Shown: positions 24,146 to 36,551, counted from the stretch's first letter. The stretch: DNA of 64,000 nucleotides from Phytoseiulus persimilis (GCA_037576195.1 CM075102.1:1240001-1304000), one strand, 5' to 3'. Numbers and translations: made by a program. Notes: generated from the letters alone by a model not told the origin.

Positions 24146-25129
24146 CGCTGTGCTCCGGAAAATGATGTCTGTTCCCCAGATTCGAGCATTGACCAAGGCG
24201 CTTGCTCCCTGAACAACACTCATAGACGTGCTCGAATGATGAGATCATAACGATTCTATAACCTCAAAAATGAACGAGACTTGCGAATTTTACAAGCACA
24301 CGAGATGTGCGGAGCCTTACACCCACTGAGCACGAGCTCATTGGCTGTTGATGATTGAAGTCCTTCTGAGCCCAAAACCCAAGAGCCCATCCCCCCAGCC
24401 CCCTACTTTCTGGCAAAGGTGATGAACCAACCGCCGAGAGGAAGACCCGAACTCCGACGTAGACTACGATCGCTAGGGGCTATGAATCTGTCACGGGACT
24501 CTTGGCCGCGATGGACTCCGTGACTTCCTCGGAATGCGGTGAATTCTGCGGGACGCCGTGATTTGCGACGATTTTTTTCCTAGTGAATGATTTCAGCCAG
24601 GAATTGACCTCGTCTCGGCTTTTTGGCGCGAAGCGCTCAGCCATGATGAGCTTGGTTAGGTGGTGTCTCCCGCCATCAGGATACCTGACTCGTCCTTCGC
24701 GCGAGCCGGGGACGCTCCCCCTGTTCCAGTTCTAGCAAGATAGAATAGTTGAATGGACGCTGCGCTGTTCCTCCAAGTATTCACGATTCCTCTTTCTCTA
24801 GGAGAAGTTCACGGCATCCATGATTCTGCGAGAATCCGGGGACCCGCCTGTCGCGTAAGTACTGGGTAAAATGAAATCAAAAATCCGATCCTCCCAAGCT
24901 CTGGGTGGGAGTCTCGAGGTCATTGAGGCTCGGGATTCGTGGAGGAACTAGCGGGGCGACCAATAGTTTTGCCGTGGTTGGTGGCAAAGCGTCAGCTATC
25001 GAATACGACATGGGACAGTCAAGCAGGGTTATCTCGCTGATCATCACAGAAATCGGTATAGCAACCACCAATCAGGAGCAAGATACCTTTCTGGTTACCC
25101 TCGGCTTCCAGAATGGAATGGCGCTTCTG

Positions 25130-25430
25130 GATCTTTTCAAGAAAACGAAGGTGGGCGAGTGCTCCTGCATCGTCAAAGTCCCGAACAGCGACGCGCCAAG
25201 GTCCCTCGTCAAGAGAGGCCGGATTCAGCTGCAGACTGGCTGACTGGGGTCCGTCAGGCAGTGCTCCAACTGCCTCAGCTTCGACGACACGACCATCAAG
25301 TGCACGTCCCCTCTGTCGTAAGCCAAGAGGTCCCTCGAATGCGGCTCTACCGACAACGTCGTGGGGGAGTGCAGGGCTCCGACTCAGTGCTACTCGTGTA
25401 GTTCGGAATACCACTTCGCGGCCTCGACTG
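25130..25430 (+). pseudogene. Retroelement gag/ORF1 zinc-knuckle remnant
   Basis: In shifting frames the region encodes QCSNCLSFDDTTIKC, then LECGSTDNVVGEC, then QCYSCSSEYHF. This is the spacing of the serial zinc knuckles at the C-terminus of LINE or LTR gag-like proteins, with several His residues lost. An open frame (24905-25243) just upstream could be its N-terminal part. No RT is next to it. Confidence 0.45.
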
Positions 25431-25798
25431 AACGCCCGATTTGAAGGGCTGTAGTTGACGCCATCTGGATGCTTTGCACGAGCTATTATTGATTTAGTCC
25501 GGGGACCGCTCGTTCTCGTCCTTGATCTTGCCTCCTAAATGGCCACCTCAAGCCTCCTTGACATCGGAGAGCTGGTGAAACACAACGCTCCGCTCTGTCC
25601 CGCTCATCAACCCCTAACATCCTGGGCCCCTTAATGCACACTTGTCACTGATGCCTCAGTCTCATTCAAGCCAGGCCTATCAACCCGTTCAACGTCGATG
25701 CTCCCCCAGGACCATTTCGCGTTGATCTCTGGCTGTATTTACTCCTAGCCCGAACCGTTGCTGGAGAATCCACAGAGCCTATCCATCCATGAAGTCCA

Positions 25799-27709
25799 AT
25801 GAAAGCAGCGGGATGTACGGGTATCAAGTGGAGCTCATTATTAGTTTACCAGCCGGCCTTTGGCCGACTGGAGTCGGCCGCGCTGCGCGCGGTTGGACGG
25901 CGTTCCCTGCCATCGAGGCACTTTTCTCTCCCTTCACTGGGTCAGCATTCTGATTTTGAGAAATATGGTCAGATTGACCCCGGAATCACCCCTCCAGAGT
26001 TGGAAAGTAATGCTCAGATTGGTCTCGGAATCACCCCTCCAGAGTTGGAAAGTAATGCTCAGATTGGTCTCGGAATCACCCCTCCAGAGTTGGAAAGTAA
26101 TGCTCAGATTGGTCTCGGAAACACCCCTCCAGAGTTGGAAAGTAATGCTCAGATTGGTCTGGGAATCACCCCTCCAGAGTTGGGAAGTAATGCTCAGATT
26201 GGTCTCGGAATCACCCCTCCGGAGTTGGGAAGTAATGCTCAGATTGGTCTCGGAATCACCCCTCCAGAGTTGAAAAGTAATGCTCAGATTGGTCTCGGAA
26301 TCACCCCTCCAGAGTTGGGAAGTAATGCTCAGATTGGTCTCGGAATCACCCCTCCAGAGTTGGAAAGTAATGCTCAGATTGGTCTCGGAATCACCCCTCC
26401 AGAGTTGGAAAGTAATGCTCAGATTGGTCTCGGAATCACCCCTCCGGAGTTGGGAAGTAATGCTCAGATTGGTCTCGAAATCACCCCTCCAGAGTTGGAA
26501 AGTAATGCTCAGATTGGTCTGGGAATCACCCCTCCGGAGTTGGGAAGTAATGCTCAGATTGGTCTCGGAATCACCCCTCCAGAGTTGGAAAGTAATGCTC
26601 AGATTGGTCTCGAAATCACCCCTCCAGAGTTGGGAAGTAATGCTCAGACTGGTCTCGGAATCGCCCCTCCAGAGTTGGGAAGTAATGCTCAGATTGGTCT
26701 CGGAATCACCCCTCCAGAGTTGGAAAGTAATGCTCAGATTGGTCTCGGAATCACCCCTCCAGAGTTGGAAAGTAATGCTCAGATTGGTCTCGAAATCACC
26801 CCTCCAGAGTTGGGAAGTAATGCTCAGATTGGTCTCGAAATCACCCCTCCAGAGTTGGAAAGTAATGCTCAGATTGGTCTCGAAATCACCCCTCCAGAGT
26901 TGGGAAGTAATGCTCAGATTGGTCTCGGAATCACCCCTCCAGAGTTGGAAAGTAATGCTCAGATTGGTCTCGAAATCACCCCTCCAGAGTTGGAAAGTAA
27001 TGCTCAGATTGGTCTCGAAATCACCCCTCCAGAGTTGGGAAGTAATGCTCAGATTGGTCTCGGAATCACCCCTCCAGAGTTGGAAAGTAATGCTCAGATT
27101 GGTCTCGGAATCACCCCTCCAGAGTTGGAAAGTAATGCTCAGATTGGTCTCGAAATCACCCCTCCAGAGTTGGGAAGTATTGCTCAGATTGGTCTCGGAA
27201 TCACCCCTCCAGAGTTGGAAAGTAATGCTCAGATTGGTCTCGGAATCACCCCTCCAGAGTTGGAAAGTAATGCTCAGATTGGTCTCGGAATCACCCCTCC
27301 AGAGTTGGAAAGTAATGCTCAGATTGGTCTCGGAATCACCCCTCCAGAGTTGGGAAGTAATGCTCAGATTGGTCTCGGAATCACCCCTCCAGAGTTGGAA
27401 AGTAATGCTCAGATTGGTCTCGGAATCACCCCTCCAGAGTTGGAAAGTAATGGTCAGATCGGTTCCGGAATCACCCCTCCACGTTTTGAAAAGTATGGTC
27501 AGATTGGTTCTAGAATCACCCCTCCACGTTTTGGAAAGTATGGTCAGATTGGTTCTAGAATCACCCCTCCAGCTTCTGAAAAGTATAGTCAGACTCGTAC
27601 CGGAATCACCTCTCCAGACTCGGGAGAGTATGTTCAGATTGGTCCCAGAATCACCTTCATGTCTTTCAGAAAAAGTGCGGACAAACTGACAGACAAACTG
27701 ACAAACTGA
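25799..27709 (+). CDS. Hypothetical repetitive 636-residue open frame over the 45-bp array
   Basis: The frame opens at an ATG at 25799, runs through all 37 repeat units and stops at 27709. The product would be a chain of 15-residue units with consensus GITPPELESNAQIGL, with no signal peptide evident. The unit length is a multiple of three, so absence of stops follows automatically once the unit is open. A second frame (SESPLQSWKVMLRLV units) is equally open. Unit-to-unit changes are mostly A/G transitions that alter the residue (Gly/Glu at two sites). There is therefore no sign of selection on this frame, and I regard a real protein as possible but unproven. Confidence 0.2.
   Translation: MKAAGCTGIKWSSLLVYQPAFGRLESAALRAVGRRSLPSRHFSLPSLGQHSDFEKYGQIDPGITPPELESNAQIGLGITPPELESNAQIGLGITPPELESNAQIGLGNTPPELESNAQIGLGITPPELGSNAQIGLGITPPELGSNAQIGLGITPPELKSNAQIGLGITPPELGSNAQIGLGITPPELESNAQIGLGITPPELESNAQIGLGITPPELGSNAQIGLEITPPELESNAQIGLGITPPELGSNAQIGLGITPPELESNAQIGLEITPPELGSNAQTGLGIAPPELGSNAQIGLGITPPELESNAQIGLGITPPELESNAQIGLEITPPELGSNAQIGLEITPPELESNAQIGLEITPPELGSNAQIGLGITPPELESNAQIGLEITPPELESNAQIGLEITPPELGSNAQIGLGITPPELESNAQIGLGITPPELESNAQIGLEITPPELGSIAQIGLGITPPELESNAQIGLGITPPELESNAQIGLGITPPELESNAQIGLGITPPELGSNAQIGLGITPPELESNAQIGLGITPPELESNGQIGSGITPPRFEKYGQIGSRITPPRFGKYGQIGSRITPPASEKYSQTRTGITSPDSGEYVQIGPRITFMSFRKSADKLTDKLTN
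25982..27646 (+). repeat. 45-bp minisatellite array, 37 units
   Basis: Units start every 45 bp from 25982. Units 1-33 are nearly uniform; units 34-37 (27467-27646) are divergent and carry a KYGQIG-type core also seen in the sequence just before unit 1. Variable sites are mainly ggaatc/gaaatc and ttggaa/ttggga, with sporadic singletons. The pattern is a homogenised core with older edges. Confidence 0.97.
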
Positions 27710-27719
27710 CAGACTAAGC

Positions 27720-29237
27720 CGATTATATATAGTAAGGATCGAACATTACCCGCGCATCCATGGTTATTTCGTGACTCAATTCGAACAACGGAACCAAGCT
27801 TCCTTCGATTCAGGGCCAGTGCGTCGATTACTCCGTCCGGATCGCCAGTAATCTCAGGGTGCGGGCTCATGGAGGCCAGCCCACTCAGCCTGTTTTCAGT
27901 CATTACTGACCTCAAGTAGGGTTTCAACGCGAGTAAACAACTGAACGTTCGCTCCGCTAAGGAAGTCGTCACGGATAACGTGGCGGAGATCTGCAGGAGG
28001 ATTTTGATCGCCGGGAAACTTCTCTTGCAACACTGGTTGAGCGCATCGATCGCGTTCCCTGGTTTTCCGTCTGGAGAAACATTCGCCCACTTCGCTCTCC
28101 ATCTTCGATACTCAGCATGCAACACGCTGGTACCGCAACTTACGTCGGTCTCGTGCAGAGTGAAAGCCTCTGCTATGTCATCGGATGAACTCTTCTATAT
28201 GAGTTTGCGTACCATGTACTGCAGTTTGACCACACTATCTTGAAGACCTTGAAAACGTGACAAGAACTCTTCTTACAACTGGTCGGCGTAGGGCAAATCT
28301 GGGGAGGCATGAAAATATTTTTCAACTCCTGTCGTGGGGTGATTCTCTCGGTAAGTAATCTACCCACAGGGTGGCGGCAATTTGACGTCGATGTGGAGCT
28401 CAGAGCGGACTTCTGACGCCTCCCTGACCAGCTTTCTGAATTATTCGTCTGCATTGTCTCTCATTGATCTCAGCGCGGTCTCCTTGCTCTCGATCATTCC
28501 ACGTGCCTCAAAAATATCGAGATATTTTGACTCTAGCTGAATGGACAGAGGAAGGAATAGAGCAGCAAAATGTTCGATGACGAAAAGGGATACCTCAACT
28601 AAAGTCTACAGATGGTTGATTGCAGCTCATTGGCACGGACACTTGACTCTGCTCCACCATTTGCTATCATTTTGAGGCTTGAGTCGCCATCCTTTGTTTT
28701 CCGGCATGCTGAATTCCACTGCGTCTCCCAGGAGTTTAATTCGTTGTGATGAGCCACTGATAGAAGAGCACGTGCTCGCGACGGTGCCTGACATTTTCCG
28801 GATATTCGATCGCTCCGCTGAGGGTGCAAGGGCGAGATTTTGGCAATGACTTGCACATTGGGAATATGGTACAGATCTTGGGGCACGACTTTCTTCACCT
28901 CCTCCGCTTGAACTTCGTTATGGATCCCGCTCATGGATCCGCACCAAACGCAGCCCTGACCCCTCATGTTGCTAAGAACGACGCCCTCACTGAGTAGGAC
29001 CTCCAGGATGCTCTCGGCTGTCTTGCAGGTCACAACGCAAAACGTAAGAAAGCTTTCTCGCAAAACTTTCCGATCAGCGTTGGACCCAGCATAACGCAGA
29101 CAAATGGTCAGTTGGTCCTTCTTGCTGATATCTCTGGTTTCATCCACGGGAACGCAGAAATACCTCGCCGCGTTGACTTGAGTAACCTCCTCCAATCCTC
29201 TTCCAGATGGATTCCCCGACTGCCTCAATGATTTCAT
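27720..29237 (-). pseudogene. Decayed hAT transposase (ZMYM1/DUF4371-like)
   Basis: On the - strand the N-terminal side (about 29237-28640) reads FCVPVDETRDISKKDQLTICLRY and RGQGC, the catalytic-core signature of the hAT branch with DUF4371. The C-terminal side (28125-27760) reads TTSLAERTFSCLLALKPYLR, the hAT dimerisation motif. The part between is broken by frame changes and stops. The C-terminal frame runs on into the edge of the minisatellite. The intact enzyme would cut and paste DNA using a DDE core with an all-alpha insertion. Confidence 0.8.
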
Positions 29238-29322
29238 TCTGTAACTGAGGGCCGTGCCTCAATAATTTCATTTTGCAACTGAGGGCCGTGCCTCAATAAT
29301 TTCATTTTGCAACTGAGGGCTC
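29221..29322. repeat. 34-bp tandem repeat, three units
   Basis: Units at 29221, 29255 and 29289 share tgcctcaat.atttcatt.tg and aactgagggc; units 2 and 3 are almost identical. They lie at the 5' edge of the hAT remnant. Confidence 0.85.
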
Positions 29323-29885
29323 GATCTATGTTGAGTGAACAGGAAAAATATGGGCCTCCTCGGAAAATGCTCCCTCTCCACCTAAGAACGAGCCAATTCG
29401 GAATGCCGCTTGGCACATCTTATGGCCGGGCTCAAAGCTTCGAAAACATTTCATCTGATCCAATTTCCGGCTCTCCACCCATAGCTTCGAGTTGCGAGTC
29501 GGAATTACAAACTGCAGTTTGGCTGGCTGAGCCGTCCCATGGCTGGCTCCAGCACGATTTTCCCTGGAAACTCTTGGAGAGCTCAAAATTGGATTCAGGA
29601 GCATTTTTGGAGAAGACCCATATTTTTGCTATTCACTCAGCATGGATCGAGAGGGCTAGAAATCGAAACTTCCGGGGCCGATATATCCGCTTGGCAGCGG
29701 CCGAATCGCTCAATTTTCATTGGAACAGCTTAATTTTCGACGAACTCCATGATTCCGAAGAGGAAACAGGGGGCCATGATATTAGTTTCGCCGGAATCGA
29801 AAAATCGCGATGTTTCGATTTTCCACCTTTTCAGGAAAACCCTCGGTGTGTTGAATTCTTTGATTTGAATCTGAAAGCTGACTGA
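29307..29885 (+). other. Unrecognised open frame of 192 codons
   Basis: A single uninterrupted frame starts inside the 34-bp repeat and ends just before the gypsy-like pol remnant. It is rich in aromatic and acidic residues in its second half. I recognise no domain. It may be the eroded N-terminal part of the gypsy element or chance. Confidence 0.2.
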
Positions 29886-29919
29886 ATACCGCGTATTTTG
29901 AGTGTTTTATCATCTTTCT

Positions 29920-30680
29920 GCAACTTCTGGGAGCGGAGATATTACATCCATACTTGGACGATTTCATTACGGCAACGCATGACTTTGAGGAACCTTTCGA
30001 TGAAATACATAGCATTCTGGAGGCATTGAATAAGGCGAGATCGCCGGTCGGACTAGGCAAGTGTCATTTCTTCATAAGAACGGTTCAGTTTCTCGGGTCG
30101 AATATCGGAGAGAGAGATTCAGCCAGGCGCGAAGGAATTACGACCTGTCGGAAAATTTCCGAAGCTATCGAATGTGCATGGAGAGCGAAGATTCTTGGGG
30201 ATTCCGAGTTCATTCCAAAGGTTCACTGCCGTGTACGCAACTATCTTTCAACCATTGAGCCTTGTTTCGGAACGTGACATGCATTTCGAGTGGCTCAGCG
30301 AGTCCGAAGAAGCGTTTGGGGAATATAAAGGACGATTAGCGGAGAAGCCGATTCTGAACCTTTTCGAATCGAGCAGGGAAACGGGGTTGCATTGCGATGC
30401 GAGTACAGCAGGGTTGGGGTCGTGGTGATGCAACTAAACGAAGGGAAGAAAAAATTGATGTACGCAACCAGCAGGAAGTTGTCGCAATCGGAGGCGAATC
30501 ACCATCCTGTCGAGTTAGAGGAGTTGGCGGATGTGTGGAGTATGGGGCGATTCAGGCACTCCGTTTTCGGGATTAAAAACACGGTGGTGTCTGACTGTAA
30601 CGCGGTCTTAGAATTGAAAGCTCAGTCCGGATTGACTCACAAGGAAACTATACGAAGTGTAACATCCAGATTTTAATAAG
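29920..30680 (+). pseudogene. Ty3/gypsy RT C-terminus and RNase H remnant
   Basis: The RT catalytic box appears as ILHPYLDDFITA near 29940, followed by KCHFFIRTVQFLGSNI near 30060, the usual gypsy connection. RNase H follows in other frames (GLHCDASTAGLG near 30390, KLSQSEANHHPVELEELA near 30477). At least two frameshifts separate the pieces, so no intact enzyme is encoded. The region 30700-31600 after it shows nothing recognisable. Confidence 0.8.
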
Positions 30681-31619
30681 AAGGTGCTCATTTTGTAGTC
30701 CATGGTGGTTTATGTTCAGGCCTGCAGTTGATCGTCTTGAATGGACCCGTGTTTTTTTCTAGGGAGGTCCGAAATTCCGAAAAAAAAAGAGGTTCTACTG
30801 CTTTCGAGCGCGGATTGACCCCCTTTACTTGATTGGTGACTCGAGTTGTTGACCCTGAATTAGTGACTGATATGGAGAATACGCATTGAGACGGACCAGG
30901 CACTCACTTCTTCCCCCCGGATCGTTTGCGACCGAGCGGCCGCACGATATGATACCTCCTTGCGGTCATGATCGTGGATTAGCTCCGACGTTCCGCGGCG
31001 ACGGAAGCAACTCCTATCAAGGGAAAACAAAGCAGAAAAAAACAATCAATTACAAGCGAACATATTCTTTAGCATAGCTCTGCCAAGTTTTGTTTATGAC
31101 ACCGAGAAAAACTTTTCATGTGTGAGCGGCATGGTATGAAATTGGCTAAACACCTGTTGAAGACTATGCCTCATGGGTCACCCAGGATATTGCTTTTCGC
31201 TCTAAGTTAGGTGAAACAAGATTCACTTGATCTCTCTGTGTACTACCTAGTCCAGTCACTGATTCAGAGTCGAAAACTCTAGTCACTTGTCACAAATGGG
31301 GGAATTAATCGGCCCTGGAAGGCCGGAAAACGTATTTTTCCCGAATTCCGGGCTCCTCGAGAAAAAAAGAACCGATCCATTCAAGACGATCTACTACGGG
31401 CCTGAACATGGCCCAGCATAGACCACTGAACGGGCCACCTCTCATTAAAATCTGGGTGTTACACTTCATATAGTTCCCTTGTCAGTTGAGTCGGTGGTGT
31501 GCACTAGAGGGGCCCGCGATGTTCATAAAACCGGTGAAGCAACGAAGGCTCAGGAGAAACGAAATGGTGAATAATTTCGAGGCGGTAGACGGATTACTGA
31601 TGGAAGCGATGAAGGCACG

Positions 31620-32620
31620 CAATAAGGAGGGATGATTCGAGCATCATGGGAGGCGCCTGTGATTCCCGCGACGTTGCGGGAGTACATGATGGCATTCGCG
31701 CGCGAGAAAGCGGGGCATTTTGCAATGAGGAAAACGCTTCAATTGTTGAGGAGACACCGTTGGATTCCAAGGATGAGAGGAAATGCGAAATTCCATCTGA
31801 AGAACCGCTCGAATTGTCTGGTTTCCAGGGGAGGGCCGGCAAGGCCGATGTCATCCAATCAGGCCGGAGGAGAGGCTCTTCCAAAGAGTTTTTTTCGACC
31901 ATTGCCGCCATTAGGCAGTAAACAGCATGTGATCGTGTTGGTCGACCGATTGACAAAGTTCGTGGTGGTCGAGGCAATGAAGTCGAAGGACAGGGAGGGA
32001 GCCAAACGAAATTTCGATAAGACGTTTCCGGGATACGGAAATCCAGATTTGTCCGTGTCAGACCAGAGGCAGGCATCTACAGCCGTGGATCTCGAGGAGT
32101 TTTCACGGCCAAGGAGAGCACGCCGCGTAGCGGTGTCATCACAGTACCCGCAGAGCAACGGGCTGTGTGAGCGAATGAATAAGGATGGACGAGGTTATTG
32201 AGGGCGCTGAGTGAAAAAGGAGACATCCGAAATTCCGGAGGTGCAGGCGACGATGAACAGGACGGCAGCGCGTGGGACGAGGTAAGCACTGCGTGGGTAC
32301 CTTCCGAGGCTCGACGATCTCGCGCAGACAGTCGAGGAAATACAGGACACGGTTTGGAGACCAGCGGGACAAATTCAGGAGGAAATTAGGCAAGTGATTG
32401 AAGAAAGAGAAGGGGAGTATGCGAGGAGGTACGATACGGAACATAGGCCTCATACAAGTAGGTATAGAGCGGGAGATATAGCGTTAGTTTCGAGATTCCC
32501 GGTTAGGACGGGGGAGCCGACAGAACTCGGGGGAATAAATTCAGGGCCCCGCTGGTTGTGACAGAAATTTTGTTGAATCATTCGTACAGATTGGTACAGC
32601 TGGGGGAAGAGGAAAGCTGA
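31620..32620 (+). pseudogene. Ty3/gypsy integrase remnant
   Basis: The frame 31632-32201 shows KAGHFAMRKTLQLLRRHRWIPRM (the HHCC-side segment), VIVLVDRLTKFVVVEAM and PQSNGLCERMNKDGR, the last being the conserved third-acidic block of retroviral-type integrases. A C-terminal barrel-like piece (YRAGDIALVSRFPV) lies near 32460. The order and strand match the upstream RT/RNase H remnant, so both probably belong to one dead element of about 3 kb. Confidence 0.75.
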
Positions 32621-32639
32621 CAGCTTACGGCTCATTGCT

Positions 32640-33880
32640 TACAGTCAGGCTGGTTTCATCTATCCAAGGTTATAGGGGTATAGGGGTTGTTCCATTCATT
32701 GAGCGCCTACTCGAGATTTCAGAATCGGACGGCAGCAAAGAGCAGAGGGAGTCAGAGCAGCAACCACAATGTGAGATGAATATCACCACAGAAGAAGCGA
32801 AATACATTCAAGTTGGCGAGTTGTCAATGATTGAAGGATTAGGAAGAGACGAGATTGAGGGAGCCAGGCGAGGCGAAGCAGAGATTTGAATTCAGCTTTT
32901 CTTAGAGTCGCCAGTACAGTCAGGAAGAAATCTAGACAGAGCAGGAAGATTTCAAGGAAAATATTCCAAGCAGAGGGCTAAGAACGATTCATGATAATAG
33001 TTGAAGGGAAGTTGGACTACAGTAAACTGAATATCCATGGGTGGGTTCGAGGAAGTTCCAAAAGCACTATGCTGAGGTCAGCAGCGCGGACCAATGCCGC
33101 TACAGGGCGCGACAGGAGAGTGACTAGGAACAGAGATCGGAAAAGAGCAACGAAATCATCGAACGAAGGGCCCGCTGCGGGCTGTTCCACAGTCGGTGCA
33201 CAATTCTCGACGAGCCCAGACGGAGGAAGGACGAGCCGCAAGAAAAAAAGACCCCGGCCGATGAGTGTACGCCACGTGGAGAGTTCGCGCATGAACGGTA
33301 TGCACGGTGTGTATTGCTCGAGCGAACAAGTGCTCCCACTGCAACACGATGGAACACTTGTCGAAGCTGGGTCCAGGGAATGCTGCGATGTGGTGTTACT
33401 GATGCGCTGAACGCGGTAACGAGAAACGGCAGTGCGAACGGTTCCGAGAATATCTGGCCGGAGTGGGCCGCTGACGCCTGGAGAAAGTTGTCGACCGATG
33501 TATGGGAACATGAGGAGCGGGAGAATAACTACATATCCATGAAATTCTATCGATCGGGTACTCAGTCTCAGGCTAGACGTAGGCGAATGAGGACATTCAA
33601 TGTTGGTAGCAGTGGTCGAACTGTACGGAATGAGAGATGATCTGCAAGTTTGGGGATTGAAGAGCGTGCATGATAGCGAGAGGCACCTGGAGTACACGAT
33701 CGGTATGTAGAGTGTTCACTAGGCGTGAAAGTCACCAAGAATAAAGAGTGGTGTGTGATTCACTACCCGTGGAGTATTCTCTGTAGTCGGATCATTGCAA
33801 AACCAAGCCTACAGACCCCATCGAGGAACACGAGGTGTCCTCGATAGCCGGCCCGAAACCCAGAAGCTCCAGGCCTGGAC
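32640..33880. other. Unassigned, possible LINE C-terminal debris
   Basis: Around 33320 a short CSHCNTMEH segment resembles the C-terminal zinc motif of LINE ORF2 proteins, but frames are broken and the match is weak. Nothing else recognised. Confidence 0.25.
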
Positions 33881-33889
33881 GGAGCACCG

Positions 33890-34330
33890 ATGGGAGTCGT
33901 CAAACTCTTCCTGGGGAGAAATTCTGCCAAGTGGGCTCTGGTCCCAAAGCCTGAACTTGACCCTGGCCCTTCTTCACCACTCGATCAGTTGTCTCCAAGC
34001 CGTCTCCGAAGCAGCAGGACAATGTCGACCATGAGTCCTCGAATTTCCTCTGCCCGCACATTCACGGGTTCCGTCCGGGTTTCTTCACACAGACGGCCAT
34101 CCGTCGCGTCGTCCACCTGGCTCAGAACGAGGTTGTTGAGAACCTCCTATAACATTGCTTCATGATCCTGTTGGATATCAAGAACGCATTCAACTCACTC
34201 ACTCGAAATGCTATCAAAGACGCCCTCCACCCTGCTGGGATATCTGCGTACCTCCAGCGACGCATAGCCTCCAAGAGCGAGCCTGGGGCTCCTTCCCAGG
34301 TCTCCGTGAATGGATTCCCCGGTGGGCAAC
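33890..34330 (+). pseudogene. R1-like LINE reverse transcriptase fragment
   Basis: Consecutive RT blocks are readable across frames: KWALVPKPE near 33930, GFRPGF with QTAIRRVVHLAQNE near 34070-34130, then LLDIKNAFNSLTRNAI near 34165 with the first catalytic Asp. The fragment ends before the YxDD box. Confidence 0.65.
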
Positions 34331-35019
34331 GGCCTGGAATTCCCGTGAGAACAAGATTCTCAGAAGAATTCGTTGGATCACTCACCAGGCAGATTCAGTT
34401 CTCGATTCAAACGCCAAAATAGGTGCGCTCAACGACGATGACGCTGACAAAGAACAACAAGGCTACGTCATCTAAAGCCTGAACCGAGGAGACCGCAGCA
34501 AGGGGAGGGCGGTTCGCTCAGGGTTAAAATGCCTCTCCGTTCCTGGTACTTAAGCCAACTTGAGTTCTGCCTGGAAGATTTTTTACGAACTTCTCGGAGT
34601 TTAGGAAAAGTCCGACCGCTGCATCTGATTCCTCGTCCTCTTGGCGAACCCTCATGCTTGTTGTGCTCTCCTTCATGATGGAGAAACAACATTCATTTCA
34701 TTTTGTTTTTGCCTCAGATCAGGCAACGAGCCTCATGAGAGGCAACCCCTTTGAACCGCTCATTTTCATCTATCGATTGGGCTCGAATCTCTCCAATCCG
34801 AATATTGTGTTGATGTTCTTGCTCTTTCTAACTATGACCATGAGTTCTGCCGCATGTAAAAGGAGCTTGTGAGAATTGAAACTCATCGGAAATAATCCAA
34901 GGTCCGCCGTGTCACAAATCAGGCGGTCAAAGTTTATCATCCCGTCCATTGAGCAATCCGTCAAGACTGAGTGAGACTTCGAGGAGTTCATAGAAGAGAT
35001 CGCTGCTCTCGACGCGACA

Positions 35020-35280
35020 ATTGACGAGCCCAGAGGTAAGACGTCGCAATTCCGAGTTTCTATGAGTCAAGTTGTCAGTCAGAAATTCATTGAATCGAGT
35101 TCCGACAACATTATTTCGTGCTTTCCTTGGCCACGCAAAAAGTGGGGGAAACGAGGACTGGAGGGTTCTCGAAGAAAAAACGCGAGATAACGCTATCGGA
35201 AATCGGTTCAATGACTTTCTGACTGAGAACTCGACTTTTGAAAATTTGGAGTTGCGACGTTTTACATCTGGGTCTTTCAG
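35020..35280. repeat. Close inverted repeat, two arms of about 88 bp
   Basis: 35020-35107 is the imperfect reverse complement of 35192-35280 (shared ttcaatga.tttctgactga.aact, ttgcgacgt and acatctggg-like blocks), with an 84-bp spacer. The transcript would fold into a long hairpin. Confidence 0.65.
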
Positions 35281-35299
35281 TTGAGGTCCGAAGAAAGGT

Positions 35300-36540
35300 G
35301 AATCAGTTGCTCATATAATAATCCAGTTGCTCACATCTGTGTTGACTCACGCGGGCTCTCGCCATTTCTCTGAAGGTCTCGTCGGAGAACTTACTTCCAG
35401 GTCATCACTTCTTGGTACTCCAGTTAATCCGAGATTTTTTGAACCTCGCGAAAAAAGAAGGGGAGGGGGACACCAAGACACCCGTCCCCCTGGGCATCAC
35501 GGAGGCTCGCTCGCGCCTGTGGCCGCAGCCGGCATCGCGGCTATCGAGTCGACTAGGTTCAGACGTGTACCACCTCCTCCGCCTCATGTGGCCCGAGGCG
35601 ACGAACTTCGAGAAAAACGGCCGCGACAATTTCGGTCCAGACGTAACTTGCCGCGCCAAAGGCGGCCAATCGCCTTCTTCAGAGAAGCAGCGAGAGAGTC
35701 ATGTCGACCTGAGCGGAGTTGAGGGAAGTTCCATAAACGCTCCCTGCCTCGCTCGCGGATACGACATGACTCCACGTGTGTTTTCGGCTGACCGTCTGCA
35801 GTTTTGAACGTTCCTGGCGGAATCCGAGGCGTATGCTGGTCGGCTCTGCGATGTTTCATCATTGCATAAGCTTATCAGATCGTGGAAGTTTCTCCGAGGA
35901 GAACCCCTGAGCATACTATCGGATGGCGCTCTCCCTGCTCGGAAAGAAATGCTCCCGCCATGGCTCGAAGAAGAGGAGAGCACTCGGAGAGCTACTAAGT
36001 TCCGGCGTTTCCGTCTCGAGCTTACGCCGCTCGATTCCCTCGAGATGGCGCTGCCGTTGCGAGAACGGCAAGAGTTCCTTGACCAATAGGTAGACGAGGA
36101 GGGCGGTCGCTGTCCTCCACTAGATAGCACGGTTGATCGAGAAGGGGATCCACAACGGCCGAGCACTGCTGCCTCGTCGGCTGGAAGGGAGGTCGAGGAT
36201 ATCATCGAACCTCTGAAGCATGGTGCCGTTTCTGATCGTGTTCTGGACAACAACGCGCTCGCGGGTAAGGCGGGCACCCGGCGGTTCGAACCGAAACAAC
36301 AACCCTCTGCAGACCGAAGGAGCGCTCATCCTCGATGTGTAGCGTTGATCGTACTGTTCAACAACGATTTGATACCCCACTCTCCCTGGATTGATGCCAC
36401 AAAAGTTTCCATCCCGTGCGCTTGACCGCAGCTGATTGCAAGGTCCCGAGATCAGCTTGAGTTGAGTGCGAATTCATAGAACACTATTCATCCGACCACC
36501 CAGATGAGACAGCTGTTCCCAGCGGCGCATCAGCTAGATG
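35300..36540. other. No recognised gene
   Basis: Open frames at 35412-35807 and 35862-36089 (+) are uninterrupted but match nothing I know, and the opposite strand is open over much of the same stretch. Confidence 0.4.
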
Positions 36541-36551
36541 GCATGAGAGCC

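Noticed and set aside
25982..27646. CRISPR-like array
   Set aside because: Units are contiguous 45-bp copies with no spacers, in a eukaryotic context.
26280..27689. Second long open frame across the minisatellite (MLRLVSESPLQSWKV units)
   Set aside because: It follows automatically from a 45-bp unit lacking a stop in that frame; no start context or independent support.
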